In this document: positions 56,850 through 64,000 of the stretch, piece by piece
Layout of the letters: each line of letters begins with the position of its first letter
Position numbering within the stretch: position 1 is the first letter of the stretch
Origin: Kitasatospora fiedleri
GTDB taxonomy: Bacteria > Actinomycetota > Actinomycetes > Streptomycetales > Streptomycetaceae
Assembly (NCBI RefSeq): GCF_948472415.1
Contig: NZ_OX419519.1
Coordinates: 682,001 to 746,000, forward strand
Direction: 5' to 3'
Length of the DNA: 64,000 nt
Position numbers and translations under genes: made by a program
The notes under the pieces: model-generated
What the model saw: only the letters and a program-made list of their open reading frames with translations
Database searches by the model: none
What the model was told of the DNA's origin: nothing

Positions 56850-59361
56850 TCACCCCCGGTGCGCGCCCGGGCGGCGGCGGACGGCGAGCAGGCAGATGTC
56901 GTCGAAGGGGTTGGGTGCGCCGAAGCGGCGCAGCAGGTGGTCGAGCAGTTCGGCCGGGTCCGGGTCGGCGCGGTAGTCGGCGCAGGCGTGCAGCAGTCGG
57001 CCGACACCACTGTCCAGGTCGGCCCCGCCCCCGGCACCGCTCTCGGCGCCGTCCCGGCGGCCGGCTCCGCGCCGTTCGATCAGGCCGTCGGTGTAGAGCA
57101 GCAGGGTGTCGCCGGGGGCGAGGTGGAGTTCGGCGGTGGGGCGGTGGGCGCCGGGGGTGACGCCGAGGACCAGGCCGGGGGGCGGGTCGAGGCTGCGGGC
57201 GGTGCCGTCGCGGAGCAGGACGGGGGGCAGGTGGCCGGCCCGGGCCCAGGCGAGGTGGCCGGTGCGGGGTCGAGGCGGGCGACGGTGACGGCGGCGATGT
57301 GGTCGGCGCGCTGGTGGCAGAGCATCCGGTCGAGCCGGTCGAGGATCTGCCCGGGCGGGGCGCCGTCGTAGGCGATCCCCCGCAGCGCGTACCGGAGTTG
57401 GGACATCGCGACGGCGGCGGTCAGGCCGTGCCCGGAGACGTCGCCGATGGCGAGCAGGACGGTGCCGTCGGGCAGGTCGAGCAGGTCGTACCAGTCGCCG
57501 CCGACCTTGCGTTCGCGTGCGGCGGGCAGGTAGCGGCCGGCACTGTCGAGCCCGCGGACCGGCCGGCCGGCCGGGGCCCGCATCAGGGCCTGCTGGAGGG
57601 CGTGGACGGCGCGCTGCTCGTCGCCGGTGCGGCGGCGCTGGTCGGCGAGGCGGTCGCGGGTGTCGCTGAGGGCCTGTTCGGCCCGCCGCCACGGGGTGAC
57701 GTCCTGGACGACGCCGCTGAGGGCGAGCAGGCGGCCGTCGTCGGCGACGGCGGCCTCGCCGAGGGCGCGCAGGTTGCGGTAGCCGTCGGCGGCGCGGACG
57801 GCGAAGTCGACGGTGACGGGGGTGCGGCCGTCCAGCAGGGCCAGGGCGGCGGCGCGGACGGGCTCGCGGTCGGCGGGGGCGATCGCGTCGAGGGCAGTGC
57901 GCGGGTCGAGGAGGTCGGTTCCGGCGGGGGTGCCGAAGAGCTGCGGGACGCCGTCCGAGCAGGAGATCCGGCGCTCGCCGGGGCGCCACTCCCAGGTGCC
58001 GACCCGGGCCAGCCGGCCGGCCTGGGCGAGTTGGGCGATCCGCCGGTCGCGTTCGTCGTGGGCCCGCCAGGTGAGCAGCAGGCCGTCCTGGAACGGGGTG
58101 GCGCACACCGTCATCGCGCTGGCCCGGGGGCTGCCCGCGACCGTCTCGACGTACCGTTCCGCCTCGCCCCGGTAGGGGATGCCGTCGGCGGCGGCGGTGC
58201 GCAGGCGGTCGAACGTCCCGGAGGCGACCGTGCCGGGGTACAGCTCGGTCAGCCGGCGGCCGCGCAGTTCGGCGGCGGACCGTCCGGCCAGGTCGACGGT
58301 GGGCGCGTTGGCGTACTCGACCCGCAGGTCGGCGACCTTCCCGTCCTGGCCGCGGACGGCGCGCAGCACCAGCACCGGGTCCAGCAGGCCGTCCAGGACG
58401 GCCCGGAACCACGGGGCGTCCACCGGGTCGAGCACCTCGGACGGCGCCTCGGGCAGCAGCGCCACGGGCAGGCGCAGCAGCGTGTCGGCGGCCAGGTCGG
58501 CGAGCGCGGCCAGGTGGGCCTCGGCGGCCGGGGTGGGGCGGTAGCGCTCCGGCCAGCCGATCTTGAGCGCGCCGAGCAGCCGCCCCCCGGCGTGCAGCGG
58601 GAGGGCGCAGACGGTGGTGCCGGGGACCAGGTCGTCGCCGTCCTGCTCGGGGTAGCGGGCCGCGAACTCGCGCCGGTCGGTCACCCACACCGGCCGGGCG
58701 GTGCGGACGGCCTCGGTGAGCGGCACCCGGGTGCGCGGCGGAATCCGCTGCCACTGGCTGAGCTGCCGCGACGACACGCCGTGCGCGCCGACCAGCCGCA
58801 GCGCGCCGTCCGGTTCGCCCACGGCGAGGACGAGCGCCCGGGCGCCGAGCGGGTCGAGGGCGGCCCGGTACAGGCGTTCGGCCAGCTCGTCGGGATCGGT
58901 GGCGGTGGTGAGCGCGGCGGCGGCCAGGTGGAAGCGGGTGGCCAGCCCGTCCTCGGTCTCCGGCTCGTCCTCGTCCCTGTCGTTGCCGTCGTTGCCGTCC
59001 TTGCCGTCCTTGCTGTCCTTGCCGCCGCTTCTGCCCTTGCTCCCGGCCTCGGGCCGTACCGGCGCGGCGGGCGGTGGTTCGGCGGCACCCGGGGCGTCCA
59101 CGGCGGGGGTCTCGCGCGGGGTCGGGGCGGGGCGGCGGTGGCGACCAGGTCGGCGGCGAGCTGCGCCAGCTTGCGGTTCTCGTCCTGGGAGCGGCGTACC
59201 AGGGCGTCGAACGCCTGGTCGGGCGTGCAGCCGAGCCGTTCCACCAGCACGCCCTTGGCCTGCTCGATCACCGCCCGGGTGCGCATCGCGGTGCGCAGCC
59301 CCTCCAGTTCGGTGCGCAGCCGGTCGACCGTGGCCTCCAGCCCGGACTTCTCGCCGTCCAC
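56850..59361 (-). CDS. ANTAR-GAF-PAS-PAS-PP2C (SpoIIE-type) multidomain phosphatase (frameshifted)
   Basis: About 837 codons from GTG 59361 (GGAGG 12 nt upstream). An N-terminal coiled helix and ANTAR domain (RAVIEQAKGVLVERLGCTPDQAFDAL), normally an RNA-binding antiterminator module, is followed by a disordered Lys/Asp/Gly-repeat linker, a GAF domain (ALVLAVGEPDGALRLVG to LLGALKIGWP), two PAS-like domains (VEYANAPTVDLAGRSAAEL; GTWEWRPGERRISCSDGVPQLFG), and a SpoIIE PP2C phosphatase (KVGGDWYDLLDLPDGTVLLAIGDVSGHG and TDGLIERR). Frames change near 59130 and 57270. It likely dephosphorylates an anti-sigma antagonist (STAS) protein in response to a signal; the STAS gene at 42887 is a candidate partner in this window. 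Confidence 0.87.
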
Positions 59362-59533
59362 CGTGTCTCACCACCTCCGCCGTCCGCCCCGCCACCCGTT
59401 CCGCCGCCTCCACCCTAGGCCGCCGGACCGCACCTTTTGCTCCATTCACACCGGTTTGGCCGATGCCGTTCGTGGTGAAACGTGCCGGGAGGGGGACTCC
59501 TCCCGCGTACCCACCGAGAAACGGAGAGCCGAC

Positions 59534-60144
59534 ATGAGCGACACCAACGGCACCGGCGACACCGGCAGCACCGGCGAGCTGCAGGAGCTGGAGGGGTGAC
59601 CGTGGCGTTCCTGGTCGCGCCCGAGGGCACCGAACAGGTCGAGCTGACCTCGCCCTGGCAGACCGTCCTGGACCACGGCGGCACCCCGCGCCTGGTCTCC
59701 ACGGAACTGGGCGAGATCCGGGCCTTCCACCACCTGGACCAGGCCGACTCGTTCATGGTGGACGCGGCCGTCGCGGACGTCTCGGCCGGCGACTTCGACG
59801 CCCTGGTGCTGCCCGGCGGCGTCGCCAACCCCGACTTCCTGCGCACCGACGAGAAGGCCGTGGAGTTCGTCTCCGGGTTCTTCGAGCACGGCAAGCCGGT
59901 CGCGGTGATCTGCCACGGGCCGTGGACGCTGGTCGAGGCCGACGTCGTCCGCGACCGCACCATGACCTCCTGGCCCAGCCTGCGCACCGACCTGGGCAAC
60001 GCGGGCGCGCACTGGGTCGACCGCGAGGTCGTGGTCTGCACGAACGGCCCCAACACGCTGGTCTCCAGCCGCAAGCCTGACGACCTGCCGGCCTTCGACC
60101 GCGCCCTGGTCACCGCCTTCTCCGCCTCGTCGACCGCCGCCTGA
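59534..60144 (+). CDS. DJ-1/PfpI family protein (probable one-base frame error at N-terminus)
   Basis: A DJ-1/PfpI (YhbO/PfpI-like) protein: VTVAFLVAPEGTEQVELTSPW at the start of the domain, DALVLPGG (turn), PVAVICHGPWTLVEA with the nucleophile Cys in CHG, and RTMTSWPSLRTDLGNAGAHWVD. Members act in carbonyl-stress defence or as proteases/deglycases. The domain begins at GTG 59596. A 21-codon frame from ATG 59534 (DTNGTGDTGSTGELQELEG) stops exactly there; one extra G in the run at 59593-59596 would fuse them into the usual N-terminal extension, so I annotate from 59534. Confidence 0.88.
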
Positions 60145-60192
60145 CCTGCCGCAGCCTGACCCGCCGGGCCCGGCCCGCAGGCGTCCGGGCAG

Positions 60193-60239
60193 CAGCCGTC
60201 CGGGCCGACCGGCACTTCATCGGTCGGCCCGGACGGCTG
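60193..60239 (+). terminator. Hairpin terminator
   Basis: A perfect 19-bp stem (right arm CGGTCGGCCCGGACGGCTG) and a 9-nt loop, about 50 nt after the DJ-1 gene stop; may serve the converging small gene too. Confidence 0.87.
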
Positions 60240-60292
60240 TCCTCCCCGCGCGTCTGTCTGCTTGCCCGCCCGTCGACTCGCGGCCCGTCCGA

Positions 60293-60529
60293 TCAGCTCT
60301 CGGCCAACGGGTAGGCGTGCCCGAAGGGGTGGCACAGGCCGGACGGGTAGGGCTCCAGGAAGCAGGCGACCGTGCCGCGCACCGTCACCCGCAGACCGTC
60401 CGCGCTCAGGTAGACGGCGAGGCCCTCGTCAGTGGTCTCCGCCGAGCGGTACACCAGCACCACCACCTGCGGGGCGTGCGCTCCCGGTCGCCCGGGGACG
60501 GTGATCCGGTAACCGTGCGGCCCTGCCAT
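60293..60529 (-). CDS. Small hypothetical protein, possibly DUF6296-like
   Basis: 78 residues from ATG 60529, which follows GAGGTGGAG. MAGPHGYRITVPGRPGAHAPQVVVLVYRS-type start, then EGLAVYLSADGLRVTVRGTVACFLEPYP. The RITVPGRPGAHAP segment recalls the DUF6296 family common in Kitasatospora, but I am not certain. A longer start at 60571 has no better site. No function known. Confidence 0.6.
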   Translation of the reverse strand: MAGPHGYRITVPGRPGAHAPQVVVLVYRSAETTDEGLAVYLSADGLRVTVRGTVACFLEPYPSGLCHPFGHAYPLAES

Positions 60530-61208
60530 GACTCCACCTCGGCCCTGCTCGTCCAGGACGTCGTCCACCACGCGCCCATCCCCGCCCCGCGCATACCCCC
60601 GGGGCGTTCACCCAATCGCCGCACCCGGCCCGCCTGATCGACCCGCCGCGACCGCCGCGGCCCGGCACAGGCCCACACCCCGTTCCCGCTTCGCCTGACC
60701 GAGAACGCATACCTGTGCGGACACGCCGAGGGCAGCGTGCTCTGCCTCGCCGACGCACTCCGCTGGTCCCACTGGTCCCGTGACCGCGCGGACCTCGCCG
60801 TCGCCGCGTCGGCGACCTGGTGCTCCATCACCGAGCCGGCCGCCTCCCCGGCCCGCACCGCTCCTCGGCTGCTGCTGCGCTGCGAGTGGCTGCTGCCCGG
60901 CCACGGCGACCGCAGGCACCTGCCCGCCGACGAGTCCACCCGCCGTCCGCACACCCTCGCCGACCGCACCGCCCGGCTCGCGCCCTGCCCCGCTCGCGCC
61001 CCGTCCGGTCGACTTCACCGCCCTGCGCCGGTGACCCACCGCCCAGCCGCCCAGCCGCCCAGCCGCCGAGCGGTGGCCGGTCCGGCCGGCCCACCTCCGG
61101 CACCGGCCTTCCGACCGACCACCCGCCCGACCACCCACCCGCCCGACCGTTCGCCTGCTCGCCCGCTCGCCGAGTCCCTTCACCCGCAGGCGAGTTGACG
61201 CTCCTGCA
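60530..61208. other. 680-nt region without a firm gene; possible eroded coding segment
   Basis: On the + strand around 60690-61034 the reading LTENAYLCGHAEGSVLCLADALRWSHW and following residues looks protein-like, and a frame ending VDFTALRR stops at 61034, but no start or single open frame joins them. From 61040 to 61180 the DNA is low-complexity (GCCCAGCC and CCACCCGCCCGA repeats). It may be a frame-broken small gene. Confidence 0.4.
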
Positions 61209-61874
61209 CTAGCCCTCCCGGCGTACCCGGATCGCGGCCTCCTCCGCCGTCAGCCCGGGCCGCGACGCGGGCTCGTCCTCCTCCTCGCTGCCCGGCTCCC
61301 CCACGTCCGGCCGCTCGGCCGCCAGCCGCTGGTCCAGGGACTCACCGCGGGCCTGCTCCTCGCCCGTCACGCCGAAGGACTCCGCCGCGACCGGCCGGTC
61401 GCCGGGGACGGACGGGCGCTGCGGGTCGGCGGCGGCCCGGGCGGTGGGCGAGCCGTCCTCCAGGTCCGGCAGGCCCTCGTCCTCGGGGAACGCCGCCGGG
61501 TCGGGCGGGTCGGCCCGTTCGGGGTCGAGCGCGGCGGGGGCGTCCTCCACCGCGTCCGGACGCACCGGGCGGGACGGGACCTTCGGCGGGCCGGGCGGGT
61601 CGAGCTCCCGGGTGACGCCACCGCCGCCGCCATCGGCACCGCCGCCCGCGATCCGCTCGTCCGGCTGGACGCCCGGCACCGGCCCCTCGGCGATCTCGGG
61701 CTGCTGCTCGTCGCTGCCCGCCACGTTCGCCGTGCCGCCCTTGCCGATCGGGGCGGGCTCGCGCTCGGTGCCGTCGTCTGCGGGCTCCCGCTCCTCCTCG
61801 GGCTCCTGCCAGCCGGTGTCCGCGGGGCCGATCGCCCCGCCCATGTCGTGCAGCGGGCGTTCCTGCCGTCCCAT
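61209..61874 (-). CDS. DUF5709-family acidic protein
   Basis: 221 residues from ATG 61874 with GGGAGG about 8 nt upstream. Very acidic and Pro/Gly-rich, intrinsically disordered by composition, with GWQEPEEEREPADDG near the start and the family ending GLTAEEAAIRVRREG. DUF5709 proteins are widespread in actinobacteria and unstudied. It is divergent from the ArsR gene across about 190 nt. Confidence 0.8.
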   Translation of the reverse strand: MGRQERPLHDMGGAIGPADTGWQEPEEEREPADDGTEREPAPIGKGGTANVAGSDEQQPEIAEGPVPGVQPDERIAGGGADGGGGGVTRELDPPGPPKVPSRPVRPDAVEDAPAALDPERADPPDPAAFPEDEGLPDLEDGSPTARAAADPQRPSVPGDRPVAAESFGVTGEEQARGESLDQRLAAERPDVGEPGSEEEDEPASRPGLTAEEAAIRVRREG

Positions 61875-62029
61875 CGTGGTGACCTCCCATCGGGTCCGGT
61901 CCGCCTCGGAGCGACGGACCGGCACGTGTGCCAGCGCGCCTGCCCGGCCGCCGCCGACCGGAAACGGGCCCGGTCATCCGCCGTCGAAGCCCTTCCCCGG
62001 CGGTGCCCGCACCGAAAAATTTCCCCTCC

Positions 62030-62058
62030 TTGACAGAAAAATTTGTCGGCACGATCCT
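62030..62058 (+). promoter_or_regulatory. Promoter with overlapping dyad, probably autoregulated by ArsR protein
   Basis: TTGACA (62030-62035) and GATCCT (62053-62058) are 17 nt apart, placing transcription start at or near the GTG at 62065, so the mRNA may be leaderless. An imperfect dyad, GACA-N8-TGTC (62032-62047), overlaps the -35 and spacer. A direct repeat GAAAAATTT occurs at 62014 and 62036, unusual A/T-richness for this genome. Confidence 0.55.
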
Positions 62059-62064
62059 GGAGGG

Positions 62065-62715
62065 GTGCTGGACGTCGCTGTGATCGAAGATGCCGCCGCC
62101 GCCGAAGCCTCGCTGGACCCGATGCGGGCCCGGCTGCTGGCGGCCCTGGCCGAGCCGGGCTCGGCCGCCATGCTGGCCGCCCGGCTGGGGTTGCCCCGGC
62201 AGAAGGTCAACTACCACCTGAAGGAGTTGGAGCGGCACGGCCTGGTGGAGCTGGCCGAGGAACGCCGCCGGGGGAGCATGACGGAGCGGGTGTACCGGGC
62301 CACAGCGGCCTCGTACGTGATCTCGCCGACCGCACTGGCGGCGGTCAGCCCGGACCCGTCGCGTTCACCCGACCAGCTCTCCGCGCGCTGGCTGCTGGCG
62401 CTCGGCGCCCGGATGGTGCAGGAGGTCGGCTCACTGCTGACGGGCGCGGCCCGGGCCCGGCAGCGGGTGGCCTCGTTCGGGATCGACGCCCGGGTCCGGT
62501 TCGCCTCGGCGGCCGACCGGGCGGCGTTCGCGGAGGAGCTCTCGCAGGCGGTGACCGCCCTGGTGGGCCGCTACCACGACGAATCGGCCCCGCAGGGCCG
62601 CGTCCACCGGGTGGTGGTCGGCCTGCACCAGATCCCGGACGCCGCGCCCCCCGGCTCCCCGCCCCCAACCCCGTCCCCGTCCCCGTCCCCGTCCCCGTCC
62701 CCGCAGGAGAGTTGA
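62065..62715 (+). CDS. ArsR-type winged-helix regulator
   Basis: 216 residues from GTG 62065. N-terminal winged helix: LDPMRARLLAALAEPGSAAMLAARLGLPRQKVNYHLKELERHGLVEL with the recognition helix RQKVNYHLKELE, then a wing with RRRGSMTERVYRA. The C-terminal half is a helical ligand/dimer region, ending in a Ser/Pro repeat tail. Such regulators sit beside AHSA1-type genes and usually repress their own operon. The adjacent GGAGGG is too close to the GTG to be a normal ribosome-binding site, which fits leaderless translation. The SRPBCC gene follows after 4 nt. Confidence 0.88.
   Translation: MLDVAVIEDAAAAEASLDPMRARLLAALAEPGSAAMLAARLGLPRQKVNYHLKELERHGLVELAEERRRGSMTERVYRATAASYVISPTALAAVSPDPSRSPDQLSARWLLALGARMVQEVGSLLTGAARARQRVASFGIDARVRFASAADRAAFAEELSQAVTALVGRYHDESAPQGRVHRVVVGLHQIPDAAPPGSPPPTPSPSPSPSPSPQES
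62669..62698. repeat. Hexanucleotide microsatellite, five units
   Basis: Five perfect CCCCGT units encode the (Ser-Pro)n tail of the ArsR protein; a slippage-prone site but a whole-codon-multiple unit, so length changes keep the frame. Confidence 0.9.
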
Positions 62716-62719
62716 CCCC

Positions 62720-63484
62720 GTGCCGCACCCCTTCGAGCTGGAATTCGAGCTGGCGCTGCCGGCCGACCCGGAGCAGGTCTGGGCGGCGATCGCCACCGGC
62801 CCGGGCATCGACGCGTGGTTCATGGGCCGCAACGAGGTGGACCCCCGGGTCGGCGGGACGGCCGCGATGGAGACCGGCGGCCACCGGGAGACCTCGACCG
62901 TCACCGCGTACGAGCCGGGCAGGCGCTTCGCCACCCGTACCGAGCCGGGCCCGGACGGCCGGTTCATGGCCTTCGAGTACCTGGTCGAGGGCCGCGACGG
63001 CGGCAGCACCGTCCTGCGGGTGGTGCACAGCGGCCTGCTCGGCGACGACTGGGCGGACGAGTACGACGCACTGCGCAGCGGCTGGCCGTTCCACCTGCAC
63101 ACCCTGCGCGAGTACCTGGCGCACTTCGCGGGCCGCACCGCCGTCCCGGTGTTCGCCGTCCGCCCGACGGCCGACCGCCCCGCCGGGGAGGTCCGGGCCG
63201 CGCTGACCGCCGCCCTCGGTCTCCCGCCCGACCCGCCGGTCGGCGCCCGGGTGCACGCCGAACCGGCCGGACTGCCGCCGCTGGGCGGCGAGTTGGTGTG
63301 GTCGGACGGCGAGCGCCTAGAGGTCCGCACCGCCGACGGGCTGTACGCCTTCCTGCACCCGGCGGGCGTCCTGCTGCTCTTCCACCACCTGTTCGCGGAG
63401 CCGGCCCCCGACGCCCGCGCCGCCGAGAGCGCCTGGCAGCACTGGCTGTCCGCCCTGCCCGTCCCACCCGCCCACCACCCCTGA
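62720..63484 (+). CDS. AHSA1/SRPBCC-family protein
   Basis: 254 residues from GTG 62720, 4 nt after the regulator stop. N-terminal AHSA1-like domain: FELEFELALPADPEQVWAAIATGPGIDAWFMGRNEVDPRVGG, then STVTAYEPGRRFATRTE, and a C-terminal helix (GWPFHLHTLREYLAHF). A second alpha/beta segment of about 100 residues follows (GLPPLGGELVWSDGERLEV, FLHPAGVLLLFHHLF). Binds an unknown hydrophobic ligand or client protein; almost certainly controlled by the ArsR regulator in front of it. Confidence 0.88.
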   Translation: MPHPFELEFELALPADPEQVWAAIATGPGIDAWFMGRNEVDPRVGGTAAMETGGHRETSTVTAYEPGRRFATRTEPGPDGRFMAFEYLVEGRDGGSTVLRVVHSGLLGDDWADEYDALRSGWPFHLHTLREYLAHFAGRTAVPVFAVRPTADRPAGEVRAALTAALGLPPDPPVGARVHAEPAGLPPLGGELVWSDGERLEVRTADGLYAFLHPAGVLLLFHHLFAEPAPDARAAESAWQHWLSALPVPPAHHP

Positions 63485-63573
63485 CCCCGCCCGCACGCAC
63501 CCACCGCCACACACGCACTGCCACCGCACGCACCCACCACCGCCCACACCACCGACAGAACGAGGTACCCCCG

Positions 63574-64000
63574 ATGCGCACGCTGATCAGCACCGCTTTC
63601 GTCTCCCTGGACGGCGTGATGGAGGCCCCCGGCGGCGAGCCGGGCTACCGCAACTCCGGCTGGACGTTCAAGGACATCGACTTCGTGCCGGAGGCGTTCG
63701 AGGTCAAGGGCCGGGAGCAGGAGCAGGCCGGGGCGGTGCTGCTGGGCCGGGTCAGCTACCAGGCGTTCAGCCCGGTGTGGCCGGGCATGCCGGAGTTCGC
63801 CCGCTACAAGGTCCTGCCGAAGTACGTGCTGTCGACCACCCTCGGCCCGGACGACCTGGTCGACGACTGGGGTCCGACCACGATCCTGCGCTCGGTGGAG
63901 GAGGTGGCCGCCCTGAAGGAGACCGACGGCGGCCCGATCATCGTGCACGGCAGCGCCCGCCTGAACCACGCGCTGTCCGACGCGGGCCTGGTCGACCGCT
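63574..64000 (+). CDS. RibD/dihydrofolate-reductase-like protein, 3' end missing
   Basis: 142 codons before the window ends. Starts RTLISTAFVSLDGVMEAPGG, typical of RibD C-terminal/DHFR-like proteins in actinobacteria, with AVLLGRVSYQAFSPVWP (NADPH-binding region), KYVLSTTL and GGPIIVHGSARLNHAL. These small reductases have largely unknown substrates. GAGG lies about 10 nt before ATG 63574. Together with the ArsR and AHSA1 genes it forms a commonly seen trio. Confidence 0.88.
   Translation, partial: MRTLISTAFVSLDGVMEAPGGEPGYRNSGWTFKDIDFVPEAFEVKGREQEQAGAVLLGRVSYQAFSPVWPGMPEFARYKVLPKYVLSTTLGPDDLVDDWGPTTILRSVEEVAALKETDGGPIIVHGSARLNHALSDAGLVDR

Noticed and set aside
1..64000. CRISPR arrays, tRNA/rRNA genes, insertion sequences, integrase or attachment sites
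   Set aside because: I found no spaced palindromic repeat array, no cloverleaf-like sequence ending in CCA, no transposase motif and no terminal inverted repeats.

Overview
The window is very G+C-rich, densely packed DNA with strong third-position GC bias, GTG/TTG starts and many 1- to 8-nt gene overlaps. The gene families (MbtH, CsbD, DUF5709, a SigB/F-type sigma factor with its switch proteins, GH16/GH64 glucanases with ricin-type or CBM6 domains, IdeR/DmdR1-type iron boxes) indicate an actinomycete of the Streptomycetaceae, Streptomyces or Kitasatospora. Many reading frames switch by one base inside G or C runs while the protein sequence stays intact across the switch. I read these as consensus errors and annotate full-length genes, noting each break.

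Region 1 (1-1.6 kb): the end of an amidohydrolase gene and an alpha/beta-hydrolase on the + strand. Region 2 (1.7-35.3 kb, almost all - strand) is a complete-looking NRPS siderophore locus. In transcription order it holds an N-acetylglutamate-kinase paralogue, an ornithine N-hydroxylase, a free aryl carrier protein, a siderophore-binding lipoprotein, two large NRPSs (4,148 and 3,232 codons), MbtH, a heterodimeric ABC exporter, a siderophore-interacting reductase and two FecCD permeases. Three iron boxes precede the kinase, the hydroxylase and the reductase/permease operon. Reading the adenylation pockets by eye gives Ser-(E), Orn-like, Ser-(E), Orn-like, hydroxy-Orn, hydroxy-Orn. With an aryl starter this predicts a catecholate-dihydroxamate hexapeptide of the qinichelin type. 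The window has no dihydroxybenzoate genes, aryl-AMP ligase, hydroxamate acyltransferase or thioesterase.

Region 3 (35.3-42.2 kb): two secreted beta-1,3-glucanases (GH16-CBM13 and GH64-CBM6) behind a pair of identical LacI-type palindromes, then an MFS transporter, a TPR-like protein and a SRPBCC protein. Region 4 (42.4-47.6 kb) is stress-related: sigma factor, anti-sigma antagonist and anti-sigma kinase in one operon, then a Rho_N-like protein, a VOC protein, small membrane proteins and CsbD. Region 5 (48-51 kb): a four-gene WXG100/type VII-secretion-like operon. Region 6 (51.1-56.8 kb): a HAD phosphatase, then a tightly overlapping cassette of a DDAH-fold hydrolase, a haem-oxygenase-like di-iron enzyme, a GCS2-type carboxylate-amine ligase, an NPPY methyltransferase, a CDGSH protein and a DUF6213 protein. 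Region 7 (56.8-64 kb): a large ANTAR-GAF-PAS-PP2C phosphatase, a DJ-1/PfpI protein, small family proteins, and an ArsR regulator followed by an AHSA1 protein and a truncated RibD/DHFR-like gene.

How the siderophore genes fit together (inference): low iron relieves repression at the iron boxes. The kinase paralogue and hydroxylase would supply ornithine and N5-hydroxyornithine, the carrier protein would present an aryl acid made elsewhere, and the two NRPSs would assemble the peptide. The ABC pair would export it, the lipoprotein and FecCD permeases (ATPase not in this window) would re-import the ferric form, and the reductase would free the iron.
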